A stretch of 64,000 bases of DNA from Pseudarthrobacter sp. NIBRBAC000502772 (GTDB lineage: Bacteria > Actinomycetota > Actinomycetes > Actinomycetales > Micrococcaceae), in NCBI RefSeq assembly GCF_006517235.1, contig NZ_CP041188.1, forward strand, positions 2,852,001-2,916,000. Reading direction: 5' to 3'. Shown in pieces: positions 51,485 to 62,903 of this stretch. A program made the translations under genes and the position numbers. A model generated the notes under the pieces. That model searched no databases. It saw only the letters and a list, made by a program, of their open reading frames with translations, and was not told the origin of the DNA. The number at the start of each line of letters is the position of its first letter. Positions within the stretch are counted from its first letter, which is position 1.

Positions 51485-54412
51485 GTGCCCAAAGCCGTAG
51501 CTGAAGAAACAGCAGTCGAATCCGTCCCCGTCGCCGTTCCCCAGGCCCCAGCCACGCCTGCCCGGCCAGACCTCTCCCGCCTCGTGGTCAAGGGCGCGCG
51601 CGAGCATAACCTGCGCAACGTGGACCTGGATCTGCCCCGTGATGCCATGATCGTTTTCACCGGGCTGTCCGGTTCCGGGAAGTCGTCCCTGGCGTTCGAC
51701 ACAATCTTCGCCGAGGGCCAGCGGCGCTACGTTGAGTCCCTGTCGGCCTATGCCCGCCAGTTCCTCGGCCAGGTGGACAAGCCGGACGTCGATTTCATCG
51801 AGGGGCTCTCGCCGGCGGTATCGATTGACCAGAAGTCCACCAGCAAGAACCCCCGCTCCACGGTTGGCACCATCACCGAAATTTATGACTACATGCGATT
51901 GCTGTGGGCACGCGTGGGACGGCCGCATTGCCCGGTCTGTGGCGAGGTTGTGGCCCGGCAGACTCCGCAGCAGATCGTGGACCAGCTGCTTGAGCTTGAC
52001 GAAGGCACGCGATTCCAGGTCCTGGCGCCGGTGGTGCGGGGGCGCAAGGGCGAGTTCGTGGACCTTTTCAAGGAGCTGACCGCCAAGGGCTATTCACGTG
52101 CCCGGGTGGACGGTGAGCTGATCCAGCTGAGCGAGCCGCCCAAACTCGGCAAGCAGTTCAAGCACACCATTGAGGTGGTGGTGGACCGCCTGGTGGTTAA
52201 GGAAGGCATCAGCCAGCGCCTCACGGACTCCGTTGAAACGGCGCTTGGCCTGGCCGAAGGCCGGGTGCTGGCCGAGTTCGTCGATCTGGAAGCAGACGCG
52301 CCGGGACGGCTGCGGGCATTTTCCGAGAACCTCGCCTGCCCCAACGAACATCCCCTGGCCATCGATGAAATCGAGCCGCGGTCCTTCTCCTTCAACAACC
52401 CATTCGGCGCCTGTTCCGCGTGCAGCGGCATCGGTACACGGCTCGAGGTTGACGAAGAACTGATCATTCCGAATCCTGAGCTGTCGTTGTCCGAGGGCGC
52501 CATCGCGCCATGGTCACTTGGCACCGCAACAACCGAGTATTGGAACCGCCTGCTCGAAGGGCTGTCCAAGGAGCTTGGCTTCTCCATGGACACACCCTGG
52601 GAGAAGCTGGGCACCGACGTCCGCCAGACCGTCCTGCACGGCAAAGACCACAAGGTGGTTGTGCAGTACAAGAACCGCTTCGGACGGGAACGTAAATACA
52701 GCACCGGCTTTGAAGGTGCCATCCAGTACGTCCACCGCAAGCACGGTGAGACGGACTCCGAGTGGGCGCGCGACCGCTACGAAGAGTACATGCGGCAGAT
52801 CGCTTGCCCCGCGTGCAATGGCGCCCGGCTCAACCCCGCCTCGCTGTCCGTCCTGATTAACGGCAAGTCCATCGCCGATGTCGCGGCCATGCCCATGCGC
52901 GTGTGCGCGGACTTCCTGAACAACCTGGTCCTCACCGGCCGCGAGGCCCAGATCGCCCACCAGGTGCTCAAGGAAATACAGGCCCGGCTGACCTTCCTGC
53001 TCGACGTCGGGCTGGAATACCTGAATCTCGAGCGCCCCTCCGCCACCTTGTCCGGCGGCGAAGCGCAGCGAATCCGGCTCGCCACCCAGATCGGTTCCGG
53101 CCTCGTGGGCGTCCTTTACGTCCTGGACGAGCCCTCCATCGGCCTCCACCAGCGCGACAACCGCCGTCTTATTGAGACCCTGACCCGGCTCCGGGACATG
53201 GGCAACACGCTTATCGTTGTGGAGCACGATGAGGACACCATCCAGGTGGCGGACTGGATCGTGGACATCGGGCCCGGCGCAGGCGAGCACGGCGGCCAGG
53301 TGGTGCACTCGGGTTCGTACCAGGATCTCCTGGCCAACACCAACTCACTGACCGGCGATTACCTGTCCGGCCGCAAGAAGATCGACATCCCCAAGAAGCG
53401 GCGCAAATACGACAAAAAGCGTGAGCTGAAGGTCGTCGGGGCGCGTGAAAACAACCTGGTCAACGTTGATGCGGCCTTCCCCCTGGGCCTTTTCACCGCC
53501 GTGACCGGCGTCAGCGGCTCCGGCAAATCCACCCTGGTCAACGAGATCCTCTACAAGGTGCTGGCCAACAAGCTCAACGGCGCCAAACAGGTGGCCGGAC
53601 GCCACAAGAGCATCATGGGCCTGGAGCACCTGGACAAGGTGGTGCACGTGGACCAGAGCCCTATCGGGCGGACCCCACGCTCCAACCCGGCCACGTACAC
53701 CGGCGTCTTTGACAACATCCGCAAGCTCTTCGCCGAGACCACCGAGGCCAAGGTCCGTGGCTACCTGCCAGGCCGGTTCTCCTTCAACGTCAAGGGCGGG
53801 CGCTGCGAAGCCTGCGCAGGTGACGGCACGCTGAAGATCGAAATGAACTTCCTGCCGGACGTCTACGTGCCCTGCGAGGTGTGCCACGGCGCACGGTACA
53901 ACCGCGAAACCCTCGAAGTCCACTACAAGGGCAAGACCATCGCGGATGTGCTCAACATGCCCATCGAAGAAGGTGCGGAGTTCTTCGCTGCCTTCTCCCC
54001 GATCGCCCGGCACCTGAACACGCTCGTGGACGTGGGCCTCGGCTACGTACGGCTGGGACAGCCGGCAACCACCCTCTCCGGCGGCGAGGCCCAGCGTGTC
54101 AAGCTCGCCGCGGAACTGCAGAAGCGCTCCAACGGACGCAGTGTGTATGTTCTCGACGAGCCCACCACGGGCCTGCACTTCGAGGACATCCGCAAGCTCC
54201 TGATGGTCCTTCAAAGTCTGGTGGACAAGGGCAACACGGTGATCACCATCGAACACAACCTGGACGTCATCAAGAGCGCCGACTGGATCGTGGATCTTGG
54301 CCCGGACGGCGGTTCGGGCGGGGGCCAGATCGTGGCCACCGGCACGCCCGAGCAGGTATCGAAATCCACCAAGGGCCACACGGCATCCTTCCTCGCGGAA
54401 ATACTCGGCTAG
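51485..54412 (+). CDS. uvrA: excinuclease ABC subunit A
   Basis: This is a 975-residue double-ABC DNA damage sensor. The first Walker A is GLSGSGKSS (residues 60-68) and the second GVSGSGKST (about 675). Signature motifs are [13 protein letters not shown] and [13 protein letters not shown]. The C-terminal zinc module is [11 protein letters not shown] with CEVCHGARY. In the first zinc module the leading pair reads CPNEH, with CSACSG later, so a histidine probably replaces one cysteine. It recognises bulky DNA lesions and loads UvrB. The GTG at 51485 follows TAGCAT by seven bases with no ribosome-binding site. A LexA-like repeat overlaps the promoter. Confidence 0.97.
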   Translation: MPKAVAEETAVESVPVAVPQAPATPARPDLSRLVVKGAREHNLRNVDLDLPRDAMIVFTGLSGSGKSSLAFDTIFAEGQRRYVESLSAYARQFLGQVDKPDVDFIEGLSPAVSIDQKSTSKNPRSTVGTITEIYDYMRLLWARVGRPHCPVCGEVVARQTPQQIVDQLLELDEGTRFQVLAPVVRGRKGEFVDLFKELTAKGYSRARVDGELIQLSEPPKLGKQFKHTIEVVVDRLVVKEGISQRLTDSVETALGLAEGRVLAEFVDLEADAPGRLRAFSENLACPNEHPLAIDEIEPRSFSFNNPFGACSACSGIGTRLEVDEELIIPNPELSLSEGAIAPWSLGTATTEYWNRLLEGLSKELGFSMDTPWEKLGTDVRQTVLHGKDHKVVVQYKNRFGRERKYSTGFEGAIQYVHRKHGETDSEWARDRYEEYMRQIACPACNGARLNPASLSVLINGKSIADVAAMPMRVCADFLNNLVLTGREAQIAHQVLKEIQARLTFLLDVGLEYLNLERPSATLSGGEAQRIRLATQIGSGLVGVLYVLDEPSIGLHQRDNRRLIETLTRLRDMGNTLIVVEHDEDTIQVADWIVDIGPGAGEHGGQVVHSGSYQDLLANTNSLTGDYLSGRKKIDIPKKRRKYDKKRELKVVGARENNLVNVDAAFPLGLFTAVTGVSGSGKSTLVNEILYKVLANKLNGAKQVAGRHKSIMGLEHLDKVVHVDQSPIGRTPRSNPATYTGVFDNIRKLFAETTEAKVRGYLPGRFSFNVKGGRCEACAGDGTLKIEMNFLPDVYVPCEVCHGARYNRETLEVHYKGKTIADVLNMPIEEGAEFFAAFSPIARHLNTLVDVGLGYVRLGQPATTLSGGEAQRVKLAAELQKRSNGRSVYVLDEPTTGLHFEDIRKLLMVLQSLVDKGNTVITIEHNLDVIKSADWIVDLGPDGGSGGGQIVATGTPEQVSKSTKGHTASFLAEILG

Positions 54413-54490
54413 GCGGTTGGCCTCCCATGACGTATGCCGTGTCGGGCATGCGAGTTTCAGGCATGCTCGGTGTCGTGAGAAACTAAGCCG

Positions 54491-55204
54491 GTGACTCAAA
54501 CAACAGTGCCCGTGATCTTTGACCTGGACGGCACTCTTGTCGATCCGGCCGGCGGAATATCCGGCGGAATCGCAGCAGCCCTTGCCGCCGCAGGTCTGCC
54601 GGTTCCTGGCCAGGACGTCCTGAACTCGATGATCGGCCCCAAACTCAGCGACGCACTCCGGAGTGTCTGCAAGGTTCCGGCCGAGATGCTCGACGAGGTC
54701 ATCCGGACGTACCGGCAGTACTACCTCGCCACTGGGATAGCCGAGAGCCGGCTGTACCCCGGGATCAGGGAAGCGCTGGAGACCTTCGCGGCCGAAGGCA
54801 GGCCAGTGGCCGTCGCCACGCAGAAGCCCGAAGGGCTGGCCCAGATCGTGCTGCGGCACCACGGCATCGCCAACCTGTTCCAGTCCATCAGGGGCTCGGC
54901 AGACAACGAATCCTCAACGGATGGTCCGGTGGGGAAGGCAGACATCATCGCCGCGGCCCTGGCTGACCTCTCCACCCAGCACGCCGTTATGGTGGGTGAC
55001 CGCGCCCAGGATGTGGCGGGCGCCATCGGGAACGGGCTTGACTGCATCGGTGTGGGCTGGGGTTTCGCTCACGACGGCGAACTCGAAGAAGCCGGGGCCG
55101 TCACCGTGGTGGACACCACCGCGGGCATGGTCGCCGCCATCGGGCGCCTCGAAGCAATCCACGCTGCCGCGATGAGTGAGGTGCGCAACGATGGCGCTGT
55201 TTGA
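54491..55204 (+). CDS. HAD-family hydrolase, phosphoglycolate-phosphatase-like
   Basis: This is a 237-residue HAD hydrolase with a four-helix cap. FDLDGTLVDPAG gives the nucleophile Asp; VAVATQKP gives motif II; MVGDRAQDVAGA gives the acidic motif IV. Members dephosphorylate 2-phosphoglycolate or similar small phosphates; the exact substrate is not set. It has a GTG start at 54491, 78 bases after uvrA. The stop at 55204 overlaps plsC by 14 bases, so the two are probably co-transcribed. Confidence 0.88.
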   Translation: MTQTTVPVIFDLDGTLVDPAGGISGGIAAALAAAGLPVPGQDVLNSMIGPKLSDALRSVCKVPAEMLDEVIRTYRQYYLATGIAESRLYPGIREALETFAAEGRPVAVATQKPEGLAQIVLRHHGIANLFQSIRGSADNESSTDGPVGKADIIAAALADLSTQHAVMVGDRAQDVAGAIGNGLDCIGVGWGFAHDGELEEAGAVTVVDTTAGMVAAIGRLEAIHAAAMSEVRNDGAV

Positions 55205-55859
55205 GGCGGTCCGCTGGACATTTCGCGGGCTCGTCGCGGGCACCTGCCGGCCCACCGTCGTCGGCCTGGAAAACGTCCCGAAAGAGGGGCCATTCATTGT
55301 GGCCCCGAACCATCTTTCCTTCTTTGACAGCGTCATTGTCCAGGCACTGATGCCGCGGCCCGTGGCCTTCTTCGCCAAAGCCGAGTACTTCACCACGGGT
55401 GGCGTCAAGGGCAGAGTCATGAAGTCCTTTTTTGAGTCCGTGGGTTCCATCCCGGTGGAGCGCGGCGAGCAGGCAGCAAGCGTCCAGGCACTCAAAACCC
55501 TCCTGGACATCCTCGAAGCGGGCAAAGGCATCGGCATCTACCCCGAGGGCACGCGCTCACGGGACGGCATCCTCTACCGCGGCCGCACCGGCGTGGGCTG
55601 GCTTGCACTGGCAACCGGAGCTCCCGTGATCCCGGTCGGACTGATCGGGACGGAGAACCTGCAGCCGGCCGGTGAGAAGGGCTTCAAGCCGCATCATTTC
55701 ACCATGAAGGTGGGGGAGCCCCTGTATTTCGACAAAACCGGCCCGGATCATTCGCTGCCGGCGCGGCGGCAGGTAACGGACCGCATCATGGATGCGATCG
55801 CCGAACTCAGCGGCCAGGAACGCTCCACCAGCTACAACCAAAGTAAAAGCACGGATTAG
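55191..55859 (+). CDS. lysophospholipid acyltransferase (PlsC family)
   Basis: This 222-residue protein is a PlsC/AGPAT-type acyltransferase. APNHLSFFDSVIV (HX4D-like, motif I) and YPEGTRSRDG (motif III) are visible with the intermediate substrate-binding strand (AKAEYFTTGGVKG). PVIPVGLIGTEN follows. It transfers an acyl chain to 1-acylglycerol-3-phosphate or a related lysolipid at the membrane. The ATG at 55191 has GAGGTG seven bases upstream. The stop lies only 12 bases before the uvrC start. Confidence 0.9.
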   Translation: MALFEAVRWTFRGLVAGTCRPTVVGLENVPKEGPFIVAPNHLSFFDSVIVQALMPRPVAFFAKAEYFTTGGVKGRVMKSFFESVGSIPVERGEQAASVQALKTLLDILEAGKGIGIYPEGTRSRDGILYRGRTGVGWLALATGAPVIPVGLIGTENLQPAGEKGFKPHHFTMKVGEPLYFDKTGPDHSLPARRQVTDRIMDAIAELSGQERSTSYNQSKSTD

Positions 55860-55865
55860 TAGAAT
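55860..55865 (+). promoter_or_regulatory. candidate -10 element of uvrC
   Basis: TAGAAT ends seven bases before the GTG at 55872 and directly follows the plsC stop. No ribosome-binding site is present. Confidence 0.5.
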
Positions 55866-55871
55866 GAAGTA

Positions 55872-57875
55872 GTGGCAGATCCAGCAAGTTACAGGCCCCA
55901 GACGGGTGAAATTCCCACCAATCCCGGGGTGTACCGGTTCCGCGATCCCCACGGCCGGGTCATCTACGTAGGCAAAGCCAAAAGCCTTCGCTCCCGCCTG
56001 AACTCCTACTTCGCGAATCCGGCGGGCCTGCTGCCCAAAACCCACGCTATGGTTCACACGGCCAGCAGTGTCGAGTGGACAGTGGTGGGCAGCGAGCTGG
56101 AGTCGCTGCAGCTTGAATACACCTGGATCAAGGAATACAAGCCACGCTTCAACGTGGTCTTCCGCGACGACAAAACCTATCCGTACCTGGCCCTCACCAT
56201 GAGCGAGAAGCTCCCCAGGGTCCAGGTCATGCGGGGGGACCGCCGCAAAGGCACACGGTACTTCGGCCCGTACACAGCCGGCGCGATCCGGGAAACCATG
56301 GACACTTTGCTGCGGGTTTTCCCCGTCCGCAGCTGCAGCGCCGGGGTCCTCAAACGGGCCCAGGCGAGCGGTCGGCCATGCCTGCTGGGCTACATCGACA
56401 AATGCTCGGCCCCCTGCGTTGGCCGGGTGACTCCCGAGGAACACCGGGCCCTGGCGGAGGACTTCTGCGCGTTTATGGGCGGCGAGGCCAAACGCTTCAT
56501 CACCAAGCTCGAAAAGGAGATGGCCGACGCCGTCGGCACCCTCGACTACGAGCGTGCGGCGAGGCTCCGTGATGACATCGCCGCTCTTCGGAAGGTCTTT
56601 GAGCGCAACGCCGTGGTGCTCGCCGACGATACCGACGCCGATGTCTTCGCGCTGCACGAGGACGAGTTGGAGGCTGCCGTCCAGGTGTTCCACGTCAGGG
56701 GCGGCCGGATCCGCGGCCAGCGCGGCTGGGTGGTGGAAAAAGTGGAGGACGCCACCACCCCGGATCTCGTGGAACACCTGCTGCAGCAGGTCTACGGCGA
56801 CGACGGCGACAGCCATGGCAGGCTTCCCCGCGAAGTCCTGGTGCCAGTCGAACCCAGCAACGCCGCGGAACTTACGGAATGGCTCGGCGGCCTGCGCGGA
56901 GCGAAGGTGGATGTCAGGGTGCCGCAGCGCGGCGACAAGGCCGCGCTCATGTCCACCGTCCGTGAAAACGCCGAGCACGCGCTCAAACTGCATAAGACCC
57001 GCCGCGCCGGGGACCTCACCGTGCGCTCCCAGGCACTGCAGGAGCTGCAGGAAGCCCTGGACCTTCCCGTGGCGCTCCTGCGGATCGAATGCTTCGACGT
57101 CTCCCACGTCCAGGGCACCAACGTCGTGGCGTCCATGGTGGTGGTCGAGGACGGGCTGCCCAAGAAGTCCGAATACCGGAAGTTCTCCGTCACCGGACCC
57201 GCCGCCGCAGACGACACCGCCGCCATGCACGACGTCCTGACCCGGCGCTTCCGGCATTACCTGCAGGACAAGTCGGCGCAGTCCGAGGCGTCCGCCCTGC
57301 CCGGGCACCAGGCCGCCTTGGAAGCAGCCGCTGCCGCGGTCCTGGACACCGCTACGGCCGCCCCGCGGGCAAAATTCGCGTACCCGCCCAACCTGGTGGT
57401 GGTCGACGGCGGCAAGCCCCAGGTGAACGCCGCAGCCCGGGCCTTGGCGGACCTTGGCATTGAGGATGTCTACGTGGTGGGCCTGGCCAAACGCCTTGAG
57501 GAAGTCTGGCTGCCGGACAGCGACTTCCCCGTGATCCTGCCCAGGACGTCCCAGGGACTCTATCTGCTGCAGCGGATCCGTGACGAAGCCCACCGCTTCG
57601 CCATCACCTTCCACCGGCAGAAGCGCGGCAAGGCCATGACCGTCTCGGCGCTGGACGGAGTGCCGGGCCTTGGCGAGTCCAAACGCAAGGCCCTGCTCAC
57701 CCATTTCGGATCCGTCAAAGGCGTGAAAGCCGCCACCGCGGCTGAGCTCACGGCGGCCAAGGGCATTGGACCATCCCTTGCCAACGCCATCGTGGCCCAC
57801 TTCAGCGGCGATGACACCGCCGGCGATGCGCTTCCGGCCGTGAATATGGCCACCGGCGAAATCATTGAAACCTAG
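55872..57875 (+). CDS. uvrC: excinuclease ABC subunit C
   Basis: This 667-residue nuclease makes both incisions around a lesion. The GIY-YIG domain is [19 protein letters not shown] near residue 20. A UVR motif ([17 protein letters not shown]) near residue 230 binds UvrB. The RNase-H-like domain has [21 protein letters not shown], and the end has tandem helix-hairpin-helix motifs ([13 protein letters not shown] and [13 protein letters not shown]). GTG at 55872 follows a TAGAAT element by seven bases, so it may have its own promoter despite the 12-base gap to plsC. Confidence 0.97.
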   Translation: MADPASYRPQTGEIPTNPGVYRFRDPHGRVIYVGKAKSLRSRLNSYFANPAGLLPKTHAMVHTASSVEWTVVGSELESLQLEYTWIKEYKPRFNVVFRDDKTYPYLALTMSEKLPRVQVMRGDRRKGTRYFGPYTAGAIRETMDTLLRVFPVRSCSAGVLKRAQASGRPCLLGYIDKCSAPCVGRVTPEEHRALAEDFCAFMGGEAKRFITKLEKEMADAVGTLDYERAARLRDDIAALRKVFERNAVVLADDTDADVFALHEDELEAAVQVFHVRGGRIRGQRGWVVEKVEDATTPDLVEHLLQQVYGDDGDSHGRLPREVLVPVEPSNAAELTEWLGGLRGAKVDVRVPQRGDKAALMSTVRENAEHALKLHKTRRAGDLTVRSQALQELQEALDLPVALLRIECFDVSHVQGTNVVASMVVVEDGLPKKSEYRKFSVTGPAAADDTAAMHDVLTRRFRHYLQDKSAQSEASALPGHQAALEAAAAAVLDTATAAPRAKFAYPPNLVVVDGGKPQVNAAARALADLGIEDVYVVGLAKRLEEVWLPDSDFPVILPRTSQGLYLLQRIRDEAHRFAITFHRQKRGKAMTVSALDGVPGLGESKRKALLTHFGSVKGVKAATAAELTAAKGIGPSLANAIVAHFSGDDTAGDALPAVNMATGEIIET

Positions 57876-57947
57876 GTAGGGTAAGGAACGCAGGTTTCCG
57901 CCATTGCGGGCGCCTGCCTTCATCTGGACAGAAACGGGGCGGAACGA

Positions 57948-58871
57948 ATGGCAGACTCTACGGCGGAATCCGGGACGGAGCAGGACGGGCTGACGCCGGT
58001 CAAGCCCCTCGAAGCGGAACTGCTGGTGGTCACCGGTATGTCAGGGGCAGGACGCAGCACCGCCGCGGACGCACTTGAGGACCATGGCTGGTATGTCGTG
58101 GAAAACCTGCCGCCGCAGATGCTCGGCACCCTGGCCGAGATTGTCTCCCACGCTCCGCAGTCCATTCCGCGGCTGGCCGTGGTGATGGATGTCCGCAGCA
58201 AAGGCCTCTTTGTCGACGTCCGCGCGGCCCTGGGGGCCCTCGCCGCCAGTGGTGTCAAGTTCCGCGTCCTTTTCCTCGACGCCAAAGACGACGTCCTGGT
58301 CCGCCGGTTCGAGCAGGGCCGCAGGCCCCATCCGCTCCAGGAAGGCGGCCGCATCCTCGACGGCATTGCAGCCGAACGGGAGGTGCTCAAGGAACTGCGC
58401 GACAGCTCCGACGTCGTACTGGATACCTCGACCTACAACGTCCACGCCCTGGCTACCGCCATCACGGAACTCTTTAGCGAAACCGGCCCGGTGGCACTGC
58501 GGCTCAACGTCATGAGCTTTGGCTTCAAGTACGGCCTGCCGGTGGATTCCAACTACGTTGCCGACGTCCGGTTCATCCCGAATCCGCACTGGGTCCCGCA
58601 GCTGCGCCCGCATACGGGCCTGGACAAGGACGTCAGCGATTATGTCCTCGAGGCGGAAGGTGTAAAGAACTTCGTGGACCGCTATGTCCTGGCGCTCGAG
58701 CCCGTCCTGGACGGCTACCGGCGCGAAAACAAGCACTACGCCACCATCGCCGTCGGCTGTACCGGCGGCAAGCACCGGTCCGTGGCCGTCGCCGTCGAGC
58801 TTTCCAAGAAACTGGCACAGTATCCGCGCGTGACCGTGACCACCACGCATCGGGATCTGGGCCGCGAGTAA
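57948..58871 (+). CDS. rapZ: RNase adapter / nucleotide-binding protein RapZ (YvcJ)
   Basis: This is a 307-residue protein. The P-loop is VTGMSGAGRST near residue 28, followed by LEDHGWYVVENLPP. RHPLQ-like RRPHPLQEGGRILDGI and GCTGGKHRSVAVA near the C-terminus complete the family pattern. Gram-positive members bind nucleotides and act in the rapZ-yvcK-whiA cluster; the E. coli homologue guides RNase E to small RNAs. ATG at 57948 after a 72-base gap from uvrC. The stop codon touches the next ATG. Confidence 0.95.
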   Translation: MADSTAESGTEQDGLTPVKPLEAELLVVTGMSGAGRSTAADALEDHGWYVVENLPPQMLGTLAEIVSHAPQSIPRLAVVMDVRSKGLFVDVRAALGALAASGVKFRVLFLDAKDDVLVRRFEQGRRPHPLQEGGRILDGIAAEREVLKELRDSSDVVLDTSTYNVHALATAITELFSETGPVALRLNVMSFGFKYGLPVDSNYVADVRFIPNPHWVPQLRPHTGLDKDVSDYVLEAEGVKNFVDRYVLALEPVLDGYRRENKHYATIAVGCTGGKHRSVAVAVELSKKLAQYPRVTVTTTHRDLGRE

Positions 58872-59890
58872 TGGGGATGCTCACCGGGCCCCTCCCGCTC
58901 GTACCGGTTTCCAGCGGAACGGCAGCCGGCCAGCAGGACAAAGGCCCCAACGTCGTGGCGCTCGGCGGCGGGCACGGACTGTCCGCTTCGCTCTCGGCGC
59001 TGCGGCTGCTCACCTCAGAGCTGACCGCCATTGTTACGGTGGCGGACGACGGCGGGTCTTCAGGGCGTCTACGCGACGAGTACGGCGTCCTCCCGCCCGG
59101 AGACCTGCGCATGGCGCTCTCCGCCTTGTGCGATGACACGGACTGGGGACGCACCTGGCGCGACGTGATGCAGCACCGTTTCCGGCCCGGCCAGGGCAGC
59201 GGCGGATCGCTGGACGAGCATGCGATGGGCAACCTGCTCATCGTCACCCTTTGGGAGCTGCTGGGCGACACCGTGGCCGGACTGAAGTGGGCTGGCGCCC
59301 TGCTCGGTGCCCGTGGCCAGGTCCTGCCCATGTCCACTGTTCCGCTGACCATTGAAGGTGACATCCGCGTCACTGCACCTGACGGCACGTTCGCGCTCCA
59401 GACAGTCCGCGGGCAGGCGCGGTGCGCCGTTGCCGGCTCGCTGGAGCACGTCCGGCTCCTGCCCGAACAGGCGCCGGCCTGCGTTGAAGCCCTGACAGCC
59501 ATCGAACTGGCTGACTGGGTAATCCTGGGGCCGGGGTCCTGGTACACGTCCGTGCTGCCGCACCTGCTGCTCCCGGAAATGCGTGAAGCCCTGAGTGCCA
59601 CTGCCGCAAAACGCTGCCTCACCATGAACCTGGCCACGGACACCAAGGAAACCACCGGCATGTCGGCGGCGGACCACCTATACGCACTGCGCCGGTATGC
59701 GCCGGACTTCAGCGTCGACGTCGTCCTGGCTGATCCCGCGTCGGTGCCGGACCGGCAGGAGTTCGAGAAAGCCGCCGGGATGATCGGCGCCGAGGTTGTC
59801 TTGGGTAAAGTGGGGGCGTCGGGCCGCCGACCCGTCCATGACCCCCTGCGTCTGGCAGCGGCGTACCACGACATTTTCGGGAACAGTTAG
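58871..59890 (+). CDS. yvcK: YvcK/CofD-like protein (UDP-GlcNAc-binding, morphology factor)
   Basis: This is a 339-residue protein of the CofD/YvcK fold. VVALGGGHGLSASLSALR is the N-terminal nucleotide-binding loop, VADDGGSSGRLRDEYGVLPPGDLR the second and LGPGSWYTSVLPHLLL the third conserved block. In Bacillus and others it binds UDP-sugars and is needed for growth on gluconeogenic carbon and for cell shape. The ATG shares a base with the rapZ stop (TAATG), so the two are coupled. Confidence 0.95.
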   Translation: MGMLTGPLPLVPVSSGTAAGQQDKGPNVVALGGGHGLSASLSALRLLTSELTAIVTVADDGGSSGRLRDEYGVLPPGDLRMALSALCDDTDWGRTWRDVMQHRFRPGQGSGGSLDEHAMGNLLIVTLWELLGDTVAGLKWAGALLGARGQVLPMSTVPLTIEGDIRVTAPDGTFALQTVRGQARCAVAGSLEHVRLLPEQAPACVEALTAIELADWVILGPGSWYTSVLPHLLLPEMREALSATAAKRCLTMNLATDTKETTGMSAADHLYALRRYAPDFSVDVVLADPASVPDRQEFEKAAGMIGAEVVLGKVGASGRRPVHDPLRLAAAYHDIFGNS

Positions 59891-59899
59891 GAAGGTGCC

Positions 59900-60880
59900 A
59901 TGGCACTGACATCATCGGTCAAGGAAGAACTGTCCCGTCTGGACATCAAGAAATCTTCAGTCCGCAAGGCAGAGGTCTCGGCAATGCTGCGCTTCGCCGG
60001 CGGCCTGCACATCATCTCGGGCAGGATCGTGATCGAAGCCGAGGTTGACCTCGCATCGACGGCGCGCAGGCTCCGGGCGGCCATCGCCGAGGTTTACGGC
60101 CACCAGAGCGAGATCATCGTCGTCTCCGGCGGCGGACTGCGCCGCGGCAGCCGGTACGTGGTGCGGGTAGTCCGCGACGGCGAGTCCCTGGCCCGGCAGA
60201 CAGGCCTCCTGGACGGCCGCGGCCGGCCGGTGCGGGGGCTTCCCTCGGCCGTCGTCAACGGCTCGGCCGCCGACGCCGAGGCCGTGTGGCGTGGTGCTTT
60301 CCTGGCCCACGGGTCCCTCACGGAACCGGGCCGTTCGTCATCGCTTGAGGTCACCTGCCCGGGTCCCGAGTCGGCGCTTGCCCTCGTTGGTGCCGCCCGC
60401 CGTCTTGGCATCCAAGCCAAAGCCCGCGAAGTCAGGGGAGTTGACCGTGTGGTGATCCGCGACGGCGACACCATCGCCGCCCTGCTCATCCGCATGGGCG
60501 CCCACGATGCCCTGATGGTCTGGGAAGAACGCAGGATGCGCAAGGAAGTCAGGGCCACGGCCAACCGGCTGGCCAACTTTGACGACGCCAACCTGCGGCG
60601 CTCCGCCCAGGCGGCCGTGGCCGCCGGAGCCAGGGTGGACCGGGCGCTGGAGATCCTGGGCGACGATGTCCCGGACCACCTCAAATACGCCGGCGAACTC
60701 CGGGTGGCCCACAAACAGGCGAGCCTGGACGAGCTGGGGCGCCTGGCAGATCCGGTAATGACCAAGGACGCCATCGCCGGCCGCATCCGCCGGCTCCTGG
60801 CCATGGCGGATAAGCGGGCCATCGATTTGGGGATCCCTGGCACTGATGCCAATGTGACGCCTGAGATGCTGGACGAGTAG
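59900..60880 (+). CDS. whiA: sporulation/cell-division regulator WhiA
   Basis: This 326-residue DNA-binding protein has an N-terminal degenerate LAGLIDADG-type fold ([19 protein letters not shown] near residue 21) and a C-terminal helix-turn-helix ([18 protein letters not shown] near residue 275). In Streptomyces it acts with WhiB as a developmental activator; in non-sporulating actinobacteria it is retained, probably controlling division genes. ATG at 59900 follows GGAAGG. It is the third gene of the conserved rapZ-yvcK-whiA cluster. Confidence 0.96.
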   Translation: MALTSSVKEELSRLDIKKSSVRKAEVSAMLRFAGGLHIISGRIVIEAEVDLASTARRLRAAIAEVYGHQSEIIVVSGGGLRRGSRYVVRVVRDGESLARQTGLLDGRGRPVRGLPSAVVNGSAADAEAVWRGAFLAHGSLTEPGRSSSLEVTCPGPESALALVGAARRLGIQAKAREVRGVDRVVIRDGDTIAALLIRMGAHDALMVWEERRMRKEVRATANRLANFDDANLRRSAQAAVAAGARVDRALEILGDDVPDHLKYAGELRVAHKQASLDELGRLADPVMTKDAIAGRIRRLLAMADKRAIDLGIPGTDANVTPEMLDE

Positions 60881-60889
60881 CGGCGCCCC

Positions 60890-60895
60890 TAGAAT
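60890..60895 (+). promoter_or_regulatory. candidate -10 element of sodA
   Basis: TAGAAT lies ten bases after the whiA stop and about 97 bases before the sodA start. No good -35 hexamer is visible at 16-18 bases. Confidence 0.35.
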
Positions 60896-60991
60896 CAGAG
60901 CGTTCACCCTGATCTTCCGGATGCCAGTCATCCGGATGCACAATCCGAGAGTTACAACCCGGACAGACCGTCCACGACATTGGAGGATTTT

Positions 60992-61618
60992 GTGACCGAG
61001 TACGTACTGCCAGAACTCAGCTACGACTACGCGGCGCTTGAGCCGCACATTTCGGCGCGCATCATGGAGCTGCACCACAGCAAGCACCACGCTGCCTACG
61101 TTGCAGGTGCCAACAACGCCCTTGCCCAGCTGGCAGAGGCGCGCGACAAGGGCGATTTCGCCAACATCAACCGCCTTTCGAAGGACCTCGCGTTCCACAC
61201 CGGCGGCCACATCAACCACTCGGTGTTCTGGAACAACCTGTCCCCGGACGGCGGCGACAAGCCTGAGGGTGAGCTGGCGGCTGCCATCGATGACGCCTTC
61301 GGTTCCTTCGACGCCTTCCGTGCCCAGTTCTCTGCTGCGGCCCTTGGCTTGCAGGGATCGGGCTGGGGCTTCCTGGCCTACGAGCCGATCGGTGGCAACC
61401 TGGTCATCGAGCAGCTCTACGACCAGCAGGGCAACGTAGCACTCGGCACCACGCCGGTGCTGATGCTGGACATGTGGGAGCACGCCTTTTACCTGGACTA
61501 CGTCAACGTCAAGGCTGACTACGTCAAGGCATTCTGGAACATCGTCAACTGGGCCGATGTCGCTAAGCGCTTCGAAGCTGCCCGCACCAACGCTACGGGC
61601 CTCATTACCCTGCCGTAG
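60992..61618 (+). CDS. sodA: superoxide dismutase (Mn/Fe family)
   Basis: This 208-residue enzyme has the metal-binding His in [10 protein letters not shown], a second His in [13 protein letters not shown], and Asp and His in [13 protein letters not shown]. It dismutates superoxide in the cytoplasm. Manganese is more likely than iron by similarity, but metal choice is not certain. The GTG at 60992 has GGAGG six bases upstream. It lies between whiA and gap and has its own terminator at 61685-61714. Confidence 0.96.
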   Translation: MTEYVLPELSYDYAALEPHISARIMELHHSKHHAAYVAGANNALAQLAEARDKGDFANINRLSKDLAFHTGGHINHSVFWNNLSPDGGDKPEGELAAAIDDAFGSFDAFRAQFSAAALGLQGSGWGFLAYEPIGGNLVIEQLYDQQGNVALGTTPVLMLDMWEHAFYLDYVNVKADYVKAFWNIVNWADVAKRFEAARTNATGLITLP

Positions 61619-61684
61619 TGACTTGCAGTACATGCACGTGTAACAAACTTCACATTTCGGCGTGATTTCGGCCGGAATGTGGTT

Positions 61685-61714
61685 GGTCCGCCCCCGCACT
61701 TGCGGGGGCGGACC
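61685..61714 (+). terminator. intrinsic terminator of sodA
   Basis: A 13-bp perfect stem (ggtccgcccccgc with gcgggggcggacc) and a four-base loop are followed by TACTTAAA. The stem begins 67 bases after the sodA stop. Confidence 0.85.
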
Positions 61715-61724
61715 TACTTAAACG

Positions 61725-61730
61725 TAAGAT
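61725..61730 (+). promoter_or_regulatory. candidate -10 element of the gap-pgk operon
   Basis: TAAGAT follows the sodA terminator and lies about 150 bases before the gap start, which would give a long leader. No -35 element is clear. A small hairpin (gtgctt/aagcac) at 61851-61866 lies just before the gap ribosome-binding site. Confidence 0.3.
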
Positions 61731-61858
61731 GGATCACGGAAGGCGGTCTGCCTTCAGCAATGTGGCTGGTCGCCCTCCGATCTGTTAATCATCTCTGCCC
61801 AATGGCGTGCGGGATCTGTTAGTTGGCTTCAACGCCCGCTCAACTAATTTGTGCTTAA

Positions 61859-62893
<1,035 letters not shown>

Positions 62894-62903
62894 GGTTAGA
62901 CAC

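Noticed and set aside
55557..57923. A 788-codon open frame on the minus strand opposite uvrC
   Set aside because: Antisense shadow of uvrC; composition is Gly/His/Val-rich and unlike a protein family.
57880..57947. gcagg...cctgc after uvrC as a terminator
   Set aside because: Only a five-base outer stem with a large irregular interior and no T-run.
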